Origin: an uncultured Schlesneria sp.
GTDB taxonomy: Bacteria; Planctomycetota; Planctomycetia; Planctomycetales; Planctomycetaceae
DNA: 64,000 bases
Reading direction: 5' to 3'
Assembly (NCBI GenBank): GCA_903834925.1
Contig: CAILLA010000088.1
Location: 1-64,000 of the forward strand
A model generated the notes under the pieces. That model saw only the letters and a list, made by a program, of their open reading frames with translations. It was not told the DNA's origin and ran no database searches. Both the position numbers and the translations under genes were made by a program. Within the stretch, counting starts at the first letter, position 1; the number at the start of each line of letters is the position of its first letter. This document shows, piece after piece, positions 8,201 through 16,024 of this stretch.

Positions 8201-8797
8201 CTTGATGAGAGTCGGACGTTTCATGATTATCGAATTAATGTCAGAGAGATCGAACTGGCAACCAATCGAATTATGGTCACGATCGAAGAGGACACAAATC
8301 CAGATCATCCGTTGAAGCTGGAGTTCGCAGAACAGTCCGGATGGCTGATTGCAGTGATTCGCGAACCCGGCTGGTTAAACCAGCTTCCCCCTGCAGATGC
8401 AGAGATTTTCAAAGTCGCAATGACGGGACTCTTCAAACTTGCCTCAGTAGATCTCGTTCGAGAACAAATCGAGAGACATCTGTCCACAACAAATCCCGTC
8501 GCAAACAATGGTCAAGAAAGCTCGCACGCGTCACATCCGTACGACATTGGTCCGCCTGGACTGATTGTCTGGCCGAATGGTGTTTACGAACACGAAGTTT
8601 ATTATCCATTGGACGATCAACCGGTGACTCACCCACGACCCCGCAGCTTCGCGCGGGCCGCAGGTCTGAAACCACTTCCGATGGATGAGCTGGTTTTTGG
8701 CTTATACCAACTTAACTGGGACGAATGGCGTCGGTTCTGGGATAACGAGCAACAACGATCACCTGATTCCGAAGTGAAATTCTCATTCAAATTGTGA
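5255..8797 (+). CDS. Very large membrane protein of unknown function
   Basis: I do not recognise this 1180-residue protein. Residues 1-540 are soluble, charged and largely helical. From about 547 there is a run of hydrophobic segments (near 547-575, 632-675, 690-735, 760-785, 804-830, 847-865 and 875-895), giving perhaps 8-10 transmembrane helices. A loop of about 60 residues rich in Ala, Pro, Val and Glu separates the first from the rest. Residues 895-1180 are again soluble and basic to mixed, with a strand-rich part near 1000-1050. No nucleotide-binding, protease or transport motif was found. The ATG at 5255 follows GAGAGGA at a normal distance. The gene stands alone, 120 bases ahead of a glycosyltransferase on the same strand, so a role in envelope biology is possible but unproven. 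Confidence 0.8.
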   Translation: MSAQLDSPPIPASLRMANDVEQRLREQQVGIYFVMPRVVRRVLQNELDIASPLQQPPHRKCCVVQRDRLLWLVARDELGVDDHIELPEQIILIAQPEEHQLETMTREELQRHYWRLMFHARIDYEMLNRTSRAQMSTSELRSRIDRIGQSSFDEIRTVLRSEQMLMRPDDDRNVYAEFVAVYQELHAFAPQLVPLYFPSLPAPEIVLDTIGPECNAKILLEETRPTDLPRDIPANMEARDFSANINPNVPKIEVAPRRSARQYANLVRAAGKFSDQQNNVRAAIVRQMALGISPEESIDSAKQFLKEEVQKLAIRLQSALEMTEATTRSWCEMCEKLLPSALRGFWNANARLLYDLQTVCFDHEQEIYKVDLLGWLVSRGKSPLKRPLPKHRVVLMAKHLRRAALRAPNVEIDAEGRRELSRLLHDAADSAEHILRVSLAPTIDRALLDAGFVPSSVVERVALKKMVHELSDGVVERGFITLGGLRDVISRNQLKMPDLNDAAEFFTGDPLLRADKLMSVSLDGVYQRGPFYLRWLQKLNSLAYGIPWGRLLTLYVALPFGLSFLLLMSIEEIGHLLIGHSPAAHVMSAVVTPEVVEDNMGSAEALVAEEIISHAPPPAHVPHVNLVYSTDRMLLLGCVIFALIHFPIFRQWVIWFLKTTWYFLKIVLIVIPRAILRWRWVDWLLKSFPMMLFRRFLLAPLLATTVFWKLLPILGVYGNLNSWWGIAIFLASFMMLNSRVGRDTEELAREFFSRAWYRIRVHLVMGLFTLIIDVFRAFMDGLERVLYAVDEWLRFRSGESNLTLGIKAVVGIVWAFVHGVIRFCVTLLIEPQLNPIKHFPVVTVSHKILFATFYLPLSYNLEKFFHLRTAEAYTSATLILMCIPGVFGFLAWELKENWRLYKANRSPNLNPVQIGDHGETLLRLLCPGFHSGTIPRLFAKQRRAARRDVTALTTNKQARFAERLHHESKALQHFIERELIALLDESRTFHDYRINVREIELATNRIMVTIEEDTNPDHPLKLEFAEQSGWLIAVIREPGWLNQLPPADAEIFKVAMTGLFKLASVDLVREQIERHLSTTNPVANNGQESSHASHPYDIGPPGLIVWPNGVYEHEVYYPLDDQPVTHPRPRSFARAAGLKPLPMDELVFGLYQLNWDEWRRFWDNEQQRSPDSEVKFSFKL

Positions 8798-8918
8798 AAA
8801 ACGTCGGACAACAGTGATGAAAAGCCAAATGATGTAGGCGCGTATCATCCTATCCGGTATCTTTTTACAGCGACGTAACGTCCGCAGGCGTGATCACGCT
8901 TACGGCATTCGTGGGGCG

Positions 8919-9782
8919 ATGGAGCGCACCGTGATGAAATTGGCAGGAAGCTCGAAAAGCGTCATTCTCAAGATACCAACGGCAACAGTAGCCGAAGACG
9001 GTCTCGTTGATCATGACTTGACGTTGGTTATTCCAGCATATAACGAAGAATCTCGACTGCCGAAAACGCTGGCCGATGCCAAGGCGTATCTTGAAAACTG
9101 GGGAATCAATTACCGGGTCCTTGTCGTCGACGACGGTAGCAGCGACGCGACTTCGACGATCTCGTCGTCCTTTGGTCGCCGCTTCTCGACGATGTATCAG
9201 CCAAATGGCGGCAAAGGATCTGCCGTCCGAAACGGAATGATCGCGGCGACCGGGCGTGTTGTTGGTTTCACCGATGCGGATCTGCCGTACGATTTAGACG
9301 CTTTGAAATCGGCATACGAGACAATTTCAGCGGGTAAGCGGGACGTCGTCTTCGGAAGCCGCACAGCCGAAGGAGCCAAGTCAAACGTTGAGCGGCAATG
9401 GATGCGAACCCTGGCCTCATTCATTTTTCGCTCATTCATGGCGTTACTTGTCTCACGAAAGGTGACCGATACGCAATGTGGCTTGAAGGTTTTTAGCCGC
9501 CGAGCCGCGCGGAAAATTTTTTCGCGAGCAACAGTAAACGGTTTCGCATTTGATGCAGAGGTCGTCTATCTGACACATCTTCTCAAACTGTCGTTCGAGA
9601 AAGTGCCGGTCACACTGGTGAACGACTATTCGACGACGATTTCGCTGACGAGAAATGCGATTCCAATGTTGATGGATGTTGTCGGAGTCCGCATCCATTC
9701 CTTGTTGAATGGATATCATCCGCAAATTGATGTGATTCCGGCCACCGAAGCAATTCCGCCAGCAGCCACGAAAGCAGCGTAA
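8919..9782 (+). CDS. GT2 glycosyltransferase, dolichyl/polyprenyl-phosphate sugar synthase type
   Basis: This 287-residue GT-A fold enzyme resembles ALG5/dolichyl-phosphate glucosyltransferases, which move a sugar from a nucleotide donor onto a polyprenyl phosphate at the inner face of the membrane. Visible motifs are LVIPAYNEE (residues 37-45), VVDDGSSD (69-76), the GGKGSAVRNG loop near 97-106, the metal-binding TDAD (118-121) and the family mark DTQCGLKVFSRRA near 184. There is a short amphipathic patch near 158-175 but no C-terminal transmembrane pair. An alternative ATG lies at 8934. Its stop codon overlaps the start of the deacetylase gene (TAATG), so the two are translationally coupled and likely act on the same lipid-linked sugar. 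The donor sugar cannot be read from sequence. Confidence 0.87.
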   Translation: MERTVMKLAGSSKSVILKIPTATVAEDGLVDHDLTLVIPAYNEESRLPKTLADAKAYLENWGINYRVLVVDDGSSDATSTISSSFGRRFSTMYQPNGGKGSAVRNGMIAATGRVVGFTDADLPYDLDALKSAYETISAGKRDVVFGSRTAEGAKSNVERQWMRTLASFIFRSFMALLVSRKVTDTQCGLKVFSRRAARKIFSRATVNGFAFDAEVVYLTHLLKLSFEKVPVTLVNDYSTTISLTRNAIPMLMDVVGVRIHSLLNGYHPQIDVIPATEAIPPAATKAA

Positions 9783-10840
9783 TGCCGGTTCACGCCGAAT
9801 CCAACCGCCGAAACACGCCCGAAGCTCTCCAAAGTCGATCGGGGGGGTTAGACGGTTTTCGCGATCGCTCACGTTTTGCCGGGCGTGGTTCGAATTCCAC
9901 TCAAGTTCGACGCGTCGTTTTTCATGCAGACGATTTCGGCATGAACACTGCCGTCAACCTGGGAATCTTGTCTGCGTTTCGAGACGGACTGCTGACTAGT
10001 ACATCGATTTTGGCAAACGCTCCCGCAGCTGAAGTTGCCTGTCATCAGTGGGGGAAATTCGTTATTGAACACGCGTCAGGAGCTTTTGAATCATCCGAAA
10101 AGCGACGTCAAGTTTCCGAGCAATCTTTGCTGTTTGATCTTGGAATTCACCTCAATCTGACCCAGGGGCGTCCGCTGACTGGGGAACAATTCCCTGCGGT
10201 GTTGCTCGACCCGAACGGGAATTTTCCTGGAATCGGAAAACTGTTCGCTCGACTGAATCTCGCAACTTCAGCTCAGCTCAAAGGTGTTGAAGCGGAACTT
10301 CACGCACAGGTTGAGTGGATGTGCGATCACGGGTTTCGGCCAACGCACCTGAATGGGCATCAGTACATCGAGATGATCCCTCAGGTCTCTATGATGGTTC
10401 CCCGGATTCTCCGCCATTTTTCGATCGGGACCGTCCGCGTTGCGCTCGAATCCGGACTCGTCCGCAACGTCTTGTTTCGGGGCGATATTGCAGGATGGGG
10501 CCTGGCGCAAGTGAAACGACATTTTGCGAAAAGCTTTCGTCGTCAGATGATTCGAGCAAACGTCTCGTTTACCGATCGCTTTTTTGGAACGTCGCACGCG
10601 GGTCGAATTGATCGTCAATTGATCTCCCGATTCTTAACGCAGTCGTTAAACGCTGGAACGATAGAAATTGGCGTTCATCCCGCCGTCCCATTCACAGCGG
10701 ATCATCTTCCATCCAGTGATCCCTGGTTCGACCCGCTGGCAAAATCGCGACCAATGGAACTTCAGTGGCTCTGTGATAACAGCCTCGTTGACGAGTTGAT
10801 GGCGCGGGGGTTCGGTCTCGGTCGGCTTGGTTCGCTTTAA
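9782..10840 (+). CDS. YdjC/ChbG-family carbohydrate deacetylase (HpnK/NaxD-like)
   Basis: The 352-residue protein has the YdjC-family metal-dependent deacetylase motifs: HADDFGMN (48-55) with the Asp pair, GIHLNLTQGRPL (His123), and THLNGHQYIEMIP with His189 and His193. Family members remove the N-acetyl group from sugars: ChbG acts on chitobiose, HpnK is placed in hopanoid side-chain synthesis, and NaxD acts on undecaprenyl-phosphate-GalNAc. About 40 polar residues precede the conserved core, so a later start is conceivable. The ATG overlaps the upstream GT2 stop by one base. With a polyprenyl-sugar GT2 directly coupled, a NaxD-like activity on a lipid-linked aminosugar is the best inference. 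A hopanoid role is less likely because no hopanoid genes are near. Confidence 0.85.
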   Translation: MPVHAESNRRNTPEALQSRSGGLDGFRDRSRFAGRGSNSTQVRRVVFHADDFGMNTAVNLGILSAFRDGLLTSTSILANAPAAEVACHQWGKFVIEHASGAFESSEKRRQVSEQSLLFDLGIHLNLTQGRPLTGEQFPAVLLDPNGNFPGIGKLFARLNLATSAQLKGVEAELHAQVEWMCDHGFRPTHLNGHQYIEMIPQVSMMVPRILRHFSIGTVRVALESGLVRNVLFRGDIAGWGLAQVKRHFAKSFRRQMIRANVSFTDRFFGTSHAGRIDRQLISRFLTQSLNAGTIEIGVHPAVPFTADHLPSSDPWFDPLAKSRPMELQWLCDNSLVDELMARGFGLGRLGSL

Positions 10841-11144
10841 GTCCCTTTCGCCACGGCATTCAACGCCTGACAATTGACTTTATTCAATCTTGGTTCGGCA
10901 AATATGGACCGAGAACAGACCTGACTTGATTGTACAAAAAGCCTGAGTTGTGCAGCGTGACTTGATTTCATCAATCTGCCCATTGCCGTCATTTTTCCGC
11001 TTTTTTTGTAAATAACGCCGCGCCATCGATCGATTTTTCCGGTTGCGACAACATCGCGGGCAATTCCCGCAAATTCAGTGTACGAGGCGGAAAAATCGAA
11101 TTGGATTAGTTGCCTGTTGTCGTTTTGCATGCAATCTTGAGATC
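10841..11144. other. Intergenic, no gene seen
   Basis: About 300 bases between the deacetylase and the next + strand gene. It has a T-rich stretch near 11001-11010 but no hairpin before it, so I see no clear terminator. The 5' extension of the following reading frame (from 11043) runs into it without a ribosome site. Confidence 0.4.
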
Positions 11145-11783
11145 ATGCTCAAGATCTGCCAAACGCCGTTCCCGCAATCGACGCTCAGTTATGTCGCGCT
11201 TCGCGTTGCATTCCTGCAAACGTTCGAAATTTTTGCCCAACAAAGGCTCTTAATGGGAGAAGACTCCGAGTCGCACGGATATCTTCGTGAAGTGCCGTTT
11301 CTGCAAGAAGTAGCCCCAGCCGTTCAACTTGAATTGCTCGCATCGACCTGGAACAAGCATCAAAGCCGGGATATTCATCGATCAGATTTGGTTGATGAAA
11401 GTGTCATCTATGCGGCGTGTGAGGTCGCTGCTCGGGCGGTTGAAAACGATCCAGAATTTGTTCTGCGATCGCTCGCTGGTGGTCCTGTCGATGTCACGAT
11501 TCCGCTGGATTCGTATTTTGCCCGAGAACTTCGCCTGCTTTACCTCGAACTTCCGAATGATTGTGACTTTCTACTGGTCAGCCAATTCCTGGATCTTGAT
11601 CCTGAGGACGCGATCGATCAGAAGCTTCAGATGGGTATTGATCCAAACTGCATGTTGCCAATGTTCGATGCGCTGGGGCGTTGGCATGTTTCGCCTCAAA
11701 TGATCGGTTTTCTGCATGGACTATTGACCGAAGCGGAAATTGCTCGTGTATCAACAATCTTGCGAGTATCGTGTTTGACGTGA
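11145..11783 (+). CDS. Unknown conserved-looking cytoplasmic protein
   Basis: I do not recognise this protein of about 212 residues. It is acidic and mostly helical, has no signal peptide or membrane segment, and contains a patterned stretch (ESVIYAACEVAARAVENDPEFVLRSL) followed by a run of Asp/Leu-rich helices. The start is uncertain: the frame is open from 11043, ATG 11145 is taken here, and ATG 11253 (preceded by AAAGG) is an equally good choice and would begin MGEDSES. It lies between the deacetylase and the large GT-C/TPR gene on the same strand, so it may be co-expressed with them. Confidence 0.6.
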   Translation: MLKICQTPFPQSTLSYVALRVAFLQTFEIFAQQRLLMGEDSESHGYLREVPFLQEVAPAVQLELLASTWNKHQSRDIHRSDLVDESVIYAACEVAARAVENDPEFVLRSLAGGPVDVTIPLDSYFARELRLLYLELPNDCDFLLVSQFLDLDPEDAIDQKLQMGIDPNCMLPMFDALGRWHVSPQMIGFLHGLLTEAEIARVSTILRVSCLT

Positions 11784-11996
11784 TCATTGATTTGCAAGGT
11801 CTGAATCCTGCAAGGCGAGACAAAAAAGAACCGCCTCAAGAACGCAAGTATGCCTCATCGCTGCGATCAATCGCCGAACTGCCCAACGATTTCTACTTGC
11901 TTGACGTAAGCGGCAATTGGTCCGGTTAGTTGACCCGCGAAAAAGAAGCGGCGTACCATCCAGCAACTGGCATCATTGTTTCCGTTCGACACTTGC

Positions 11997-14900
11997 ATGA
12001 GCGACATCGTGACCGAATCATCCGACGAATCTGTTGAGCCCAAATCTGCCGCGAATGATCCGTCTGTCGAGAATCCGGATGGATCAGCTTCCGTTGATCA
12101 ACGGCCTGATCAGACGATTCCTCCCCTTGCTCCCGAAGACGAGGGGCTGCCAGAATGGGAACCGCTGACCCCCGAATTGGTTGAGGACGAAGCCATTCGC
12201 GGTGATTTCGTGATTCGATGGGTTGTCGTCGGTTTGGCATTGCTACTTGGGATTTCTCAGATCTCTGAGACTCGAACCCTGCTGCACTTGAAAAGTGGCG
12301 AATATCTGTTAAGCCACGGCTTTTTGCCGGGTTCCAAAGACGTCTTGTCATTCACCGCGAACGATCGCAAGTGGGTCAATTTGTCGTGGATGTTTGACAT
12401 CGCCACGGCAGGTGTCTTTTCCATTGCAGGCGGAGTCGGTCTTTCGATCGTTCAAGGGCTGCTGGCGGGTTTAACGTTTGGGCTGATTGTGCATGCCGTG
12501 CGTCCGAATATTCGGACGTGGTGGGGGTCACTTTGTGCCGTACTGGCGCTTCTGGTTTGTTACACCCAGTTTACGGTTCAGCCAGAACTGGTCACGCTCC
12601 TTGGTCTCAGTTTTGTCTTATGGACCCTGATTCGGTCTGACGAACCAGGTCAATCAGGGCGACTTTGGCTGCTGGTCCCGGCTCTTTTGGTTTGGGCTCA
12701 ATTCGATCAGCGGGCGTGGTTTGGCTGGTTCTTATTACTGTTGTGGGCGGCAGGAGACTTCTTCTTCCGCAAGAGCACGACGTTAAACGAGAAGACTCCG
12801 GTGGGAACGGTTGCGATCTTGTCGTATGCGGTGGTTGCCATCCATCCATTCTTGTGGGAATCATGGCTGGCGCCTGTTCGGTTGTACCTCACAGATTATC
12901 CCGCTTTTCGGTTTGCCTATCCGCAGCCTTCACCGGCAGACCAGGTTTTTCATGAGATCTGGAAGCCATTTTTCTGGCGATCGATTAACCATAGGGGAAT
13001 TGCAGCACTAATTCTTGCTGCCGCCACGGTCGTAACATTTGTGTTAAATGGATCGCGTTTACGTTGGTCGCATCTTTGTGCCTTCGTTGGCTTCAACGTA
13101 TTAAGCCTTTTTGCCACGCATGAACTGGCCGCCGCCAGTCTGGTCAACTGCGTTCTCAGCACGATTAACGCCCAAGAATGGTATCGAGAACGCTTTGGCC
13201 AGGTTTACTCGATTGATTGGCGCGAGTTACTCTTTTCACGCGGGGGACGGGCTGTCACCGTCGTCAGTTTCTTCGCGCTTGCGTGGCTGATCTTAAGTGG
13301 TCGTATTGATGGTCCAGGGGGCAAACGAACAGGACTGGGCTTCGACGGTCAACTCGCAAGTGCGATGAGTGGATACCAAAGGCAGAATTTTCATCTTGTC
13401 GACGATCAAGCATTCAATTTTTCTCTCAGACAAGGCGACCTGATGATCTGGGGTGGACTGAAGCCATTTGTCGACAGCCGTGCGGGCCTCTACTTTGGCA
13501 ACGCGACGACGAATTTGCTGGATGTCCACAATAAGACTCGTCAGTCTCTGCGACAAAAACGAGATGGCATCGATCCATCCAGCGAACCGACCTACTGGAA
13601 AGAGATCTTTGATAAATATCAGATTCGTCAGGCATGGCCACGTTTAACCGGTCCGTTTCAGGTTCCCGATTACTCGACGTTTCATGCATTGCTGTCGACG
13701 CCAGAGTTTGAATTGAGCGATCTCAATTCGGCAACAGCGATCTTCCTCCGAAAAGAAAACAACGATGAAACGGTCGCTTCGAATCTGAAAGACCATTCAT
13801 TCGATCTGATTGTGCAGGGCTTTCGGACTAAGCCAGAGCGCATCGAAGATGTCACGCGAGAATGGTCCAAGCCTGCCAGTACGTACGATAATCTGTTCTC
13901 GTTGCGTCGTCCCAATGATCCTGCTGGAGCACAGTTGGGTCAGCACTATGTTAACTTGATGGTGGTCGGTCAAGGTCCCCAAACGATCGCCAGTGCTCTA
14001 ATGGCGATCCGGAATGCGAATGAAGGGCTGCGAAGCGATGCCAATTCGGCCGAAGCATACCGGGTACTGGGCCTGTGTTACACGATTGTCGGACAATTGG
14101 AATCGGCAATCCTTTCCCAGCCTGGGGCACCGCCAAGCGGTCCAAATCTTTTGCGATACTATCAGGCTGTTGCGGCGCTCCATCAGGCAAACTCTTTGAA
14201 GCCAGGCGATAGCGGCATCAATCAACTGCTCATGCAAAATTATCGATCGACGAACAAACAGGACATTCAACTCGATCTGATGAAGAAGCTGAAACAACTG
14301 CGGCCTTATTCGAAGTCGATGACAGTTGATCAGCGTCAGGAGAGGGAAGGGATCGTCAATGCCATCGATCAGTTGTACGAGCCTGTCGCTCAAGTGGAAA
14401 CGTTAGTCGAAAAGGCGATGAGCGAAGGTATGGATCGATTTCAGGTCGCTGCCCGTGCGTATCAGATGGGCTGCGTTTTGTTGGCCGTGAAGACGCTGGA
14501 AGAAGATGCGATCTATCTTGAGAAAAACCCGCAAGCAAAGCTGGTTTTAGGAAGCTGGCTGATTGAAGTGGGTCGAGGGCGCGAGGCGGAATCAATCATT
14601 GAGAGTCTCGAAGGCTTTGCCGCCCAAAATGCACTGTCGGGGTGGCAAGATGCCGCAGCAATCTATGCATTGACGGTCGCGAATTACTCCCGCGCGATCA
14701 AAGTCTGGGGAGATCAACGGGATGCTGCTGCGACGACTCCCATTGTTCAAACCATGTTTACTCTACCGTTTCTGACGCTGAATCCACTTTGGATGGGCCC
14801 CGATGCCTACCCAACTTCAAACTTGGGGGCAACCGCTCAAGTCATTCAGGGGGTTCGTCAGGAAGGAGCACTGGCAACTTATCAAATCGCACTGGCACAG

Positions 14901-15134
14901 ATGGAGGCGGGAATGGTCGACGAAGCCACTGCTTCGGTCAGACGCGCCATTGAGCTTTATCCCAGTTCTCCACTCAGGCCGGTTCTCCGTTTTTATCTCG
15001 GGTGCCTGACCGGAGAACAAATCGAACTAAAGCTACCGGAATCAGAATCGCAAGTCGAAGAACTGTTCGATCTGGCTGAACCTGAACCTGAACCCGAGAC
15101 CAAAGCCGAGCCGGAAGCGAAAAAAGAAAAATGA
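11997..15134 (+). CDS. Polytopic GT-C-like membrane protein with C-terminal TPR region
   Basis: This protein has 1045 residues from ATG 11997; an in-frame TTG lies 21 bases upstream. After an acidic, disordered N-terminus of about 70 residues come some 10-11 transmembrane helices to about residue 440. The first long loop has the pattern LKSGEYLLSHGFLPGS..LSFTANDRKWVNLSWMFD. It resembles the catalytic first periplasmic loop of GT-C glycosyltransferases, which take sugars from polyprenyl phosphate, but the usual acidic residue is not clear-cut (KDVLSF). The rest, about 600 residues, is soluble. It has TPR-like helix pairs (for example near 690-760 and 880-990) and ends in a Glu/Pro/Lys-rich tail. 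In this context it could be the transferase using the lipid-linked sugar made by the GT2/deacetylase pair. A purely structural TPR protein is the alternative. Confidence 0.7.
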   Translation: MSDIVTESSDESVEPKSAANDPSVENPDGSASVDQRPDQTIPPLAPEDEGLPEWEPLTPELVEDEAIRGDFVIRWVVVGLALLLGISQISETRTLLHLKSGEYLLSHGFLPGSKDVLSFTANDRKWVNLSWMFDIATAGVFSIAGGVGLSIVQGLLAGLTFGLIVHAVRPNIRTWWGSLCAVLALLVCYTQFTVQPELVTLLGLSFVLWTLIRSDEPGQSGRLWLLVPALLVWAQFDQRAWFGWFLLLLWAAGDFFFRKSTTLNEKTPVGTVAILSYAVVAIHPFLWESWLAPVRLYLTDYPAFRFAYPQPSPADQVFHEIWKPFFWRSINHRGIAALILAAATVVTFVLNGSRLRWSHLCAFVGFNVLSLFATHELAAASLVNCVLSTINAQEWYRERFGQVYSIDWRELLFSRGGRAVTVVSFFALAWLILSGRIDGPGGKRTGLGFDGQLASAMSGYQRQNFHLVDDQAFNFSLRQGDLMIWGGLKPFVDSRAGLYFGNATTNLLDVHNKTRQSLRQKRDGIDPSSEPTYWKEIFDKYQIRQAWPRLTGPFQVPDYSTFHALLSTPEFELSDLNSATAIFLRKENNDETVASNLKDHSFDLIVQGFRTKPERIEDVTREWSKPASTYDNLFSLRRPNDPAGAQLGQHYVNLMVVGQGPQTIASALMAIRNANEGLRSDANSAEAYRVLGLCYTIVGQLESAILSQPGAPPSGPNLLRYYQAVAALHQANSLKPGDSGINQLLMQNYRSTNKQDIQLDLMKKLKQLRPYSKSMTVDQRQEREGIVNAIDQLYEPVAQVETLVEKAMSEGMDRFQVAARAYQMGCVLLAVKTLEEDAIYLEKNPQAKLVLGSWLIEVGRGREAESIIESLEGFAAQNALSGWQDAAAIYALTVANYSRAIKVWGDQRDAAATTPIVQTMFTLPFLTLNPLWMGPDAYPTSNLGATAQVIQGVRQEGALATYQIALAQMEAGMVDEATASVRRAIELYPSSPLRPVLRFYLGCLTGEQIELKLPESESQVEELFDLAEPEPEPETKAEPEAKKEK

Positions 15135-15159
15135 TTTTTCGCAACAGCAAATTTGAGTG

Positions 15160-15243
15160 ACACTGGCGGGCAGCTTTGACCCGCCAGTGTCTTCGCGGTT
15201 TCAGCGAAGAGCACTGGCGAGCGAAGACACAAGCCAGTGGCAC
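15160..15243. repeat. Palindromic intergenic repeat, three hairpins (family A, diverged copy)
   Basis: Three hairpins in a row: ACACTGGCGGG/CCCGCCAGTGT (15160-15190), CTTCGC/GCGAAG (15191-15209) and CACTGGC/GCCAGTG (15212-15239), ending in CAGTGGCAC. The layout (CACTG arms, CTTC...GAAG centre, CAGTGGCAC end) matches the 97-bp repeats at 49.7, 52.1 and 57.2 kb, but the arm sequences differ. Confidence 0.6.
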
Positions 15244-15325
15244 GCAAACCCGCAACTAACTCGATTATTAATTTCGTTGAAGCAATCGTCTCTTGGCAAG
15301 ACGTTGAACGCCAGGAAAGGCAACC

Positions 15326-15790
15326 ATGACTGGATCTCGCTGGACTTCACTAGGTGCCATCTTCTGTCTGTTTTCCGTGGCATTCGGTGCATTTGCGGCA
15401 CACGGACTCGATAAAGTCTTCGTGGAAAAGTACGCGGGCCGTACAAAGGAAGTTGGCGGACAGACATTGCCTATGGCCGCTAAATTCTTAAATGACTTTA
15501 AAACCGGGGCAGAGTACCAGATGTATCACGGCCTCGCCCTAATCGCCGTCGGCTTAATCTTAGAACGCCGCCCGTCCCGCGCGGCGAGTATCGCCGCATG
15601 GCTATTTGCCGCCGGAATCGTTTTGTTTTCCGGAAGTTTGTATGTCCTCACACTAACAGGTGTCACAAAGTGGGGTGCAGTAACGCCCCTGGGTGGCCTG
15701 GCCTTTCTGGCTGGCTGGTTCTTTCTTTCGCTAGCCGCGTTAGGAAAACCCGCTGCTGTTGTGAGCAGGTCTCCCGACCTTACACACTGA
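15326..15790 (+). CDS. DUF423 family membrane protein (YgdD/TMEM256-like)
   Basis: This 154-residue inner-membrane protein has four hydrophobic helices (about 7-25, 70-85, 92-112 and 122-142). It has the DUF423 features GAFAAHGL after helix 1, YQMYHGLALIAVGL in helix 2, and GGLAFLAGW in helix 4. Family members average about 125 residues. The extra length here is in the first loop (KYAGRTKEVGGQTLPMAAKF). The biochemical role of the family is not established. The ATG follows AGGAAAGG at a normal distance. It stands alone between a palindromic repeat and the convergent chitinase gene. Confidence 0.9.
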   Translation: MTGSRWTSLGAIFCLFSVAFGAFAAHGLDKVFVEKYAGRTKEVGGQTLPMAAKFLNDFKTGAEYQMYHGLALIAVGLILERRPSRAASIAAWLFAAGIVLFSGSLYVLTLTGVTKWGAVTPLGGLAFLAGWFFLSLAALGKPAAVVSRSPDLTH

Positions 15791-16024
15791 GTCCTTACTC
15801 GTTACCAAGCTCCAGCTTGGTATCGCAATTCTTCGAAGCTCCGCTTCGCAATCGTCCAGAACCGTAGCCACGTCAAACACCCCAATCCCCAAAGCAGACA
15901 ACACGCAAATATTCACGTGTACGTGTTTCATTGGATGGTTTCTATTCTATTCAATTGCCCCTCTCGGCAAAGCGAGAAGGGCAACTTTAGTCTGACGAAA
16001 CCCCTGCTCGTTCAAGGCATCAGC
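15791..16024. repeat. Intergenic stretch with two kinds of small palindromes
   Basis: A pair of hairpins lies at 15801-15855 (ACCAAGCT/AGCTTGGT and a CGAAGC/GCTTCG pair). A second element at 15955-16005 (CTCTCGGCAAAGCGAGAAGG followed by AACTTTAGTCTGA) is similar to half of the palindrome at 43672-43810. The stretch separates the convergent DUF423 and chitinase genes and the hairpins may serve as terminators. Confidence 0.55.

Noticed and set aside
11519-11929. Extra frames on both strands around the end of the 11145 gene
   Set aside because: They are antisense or alternate-frame shadows of that gene with no independent start signals.
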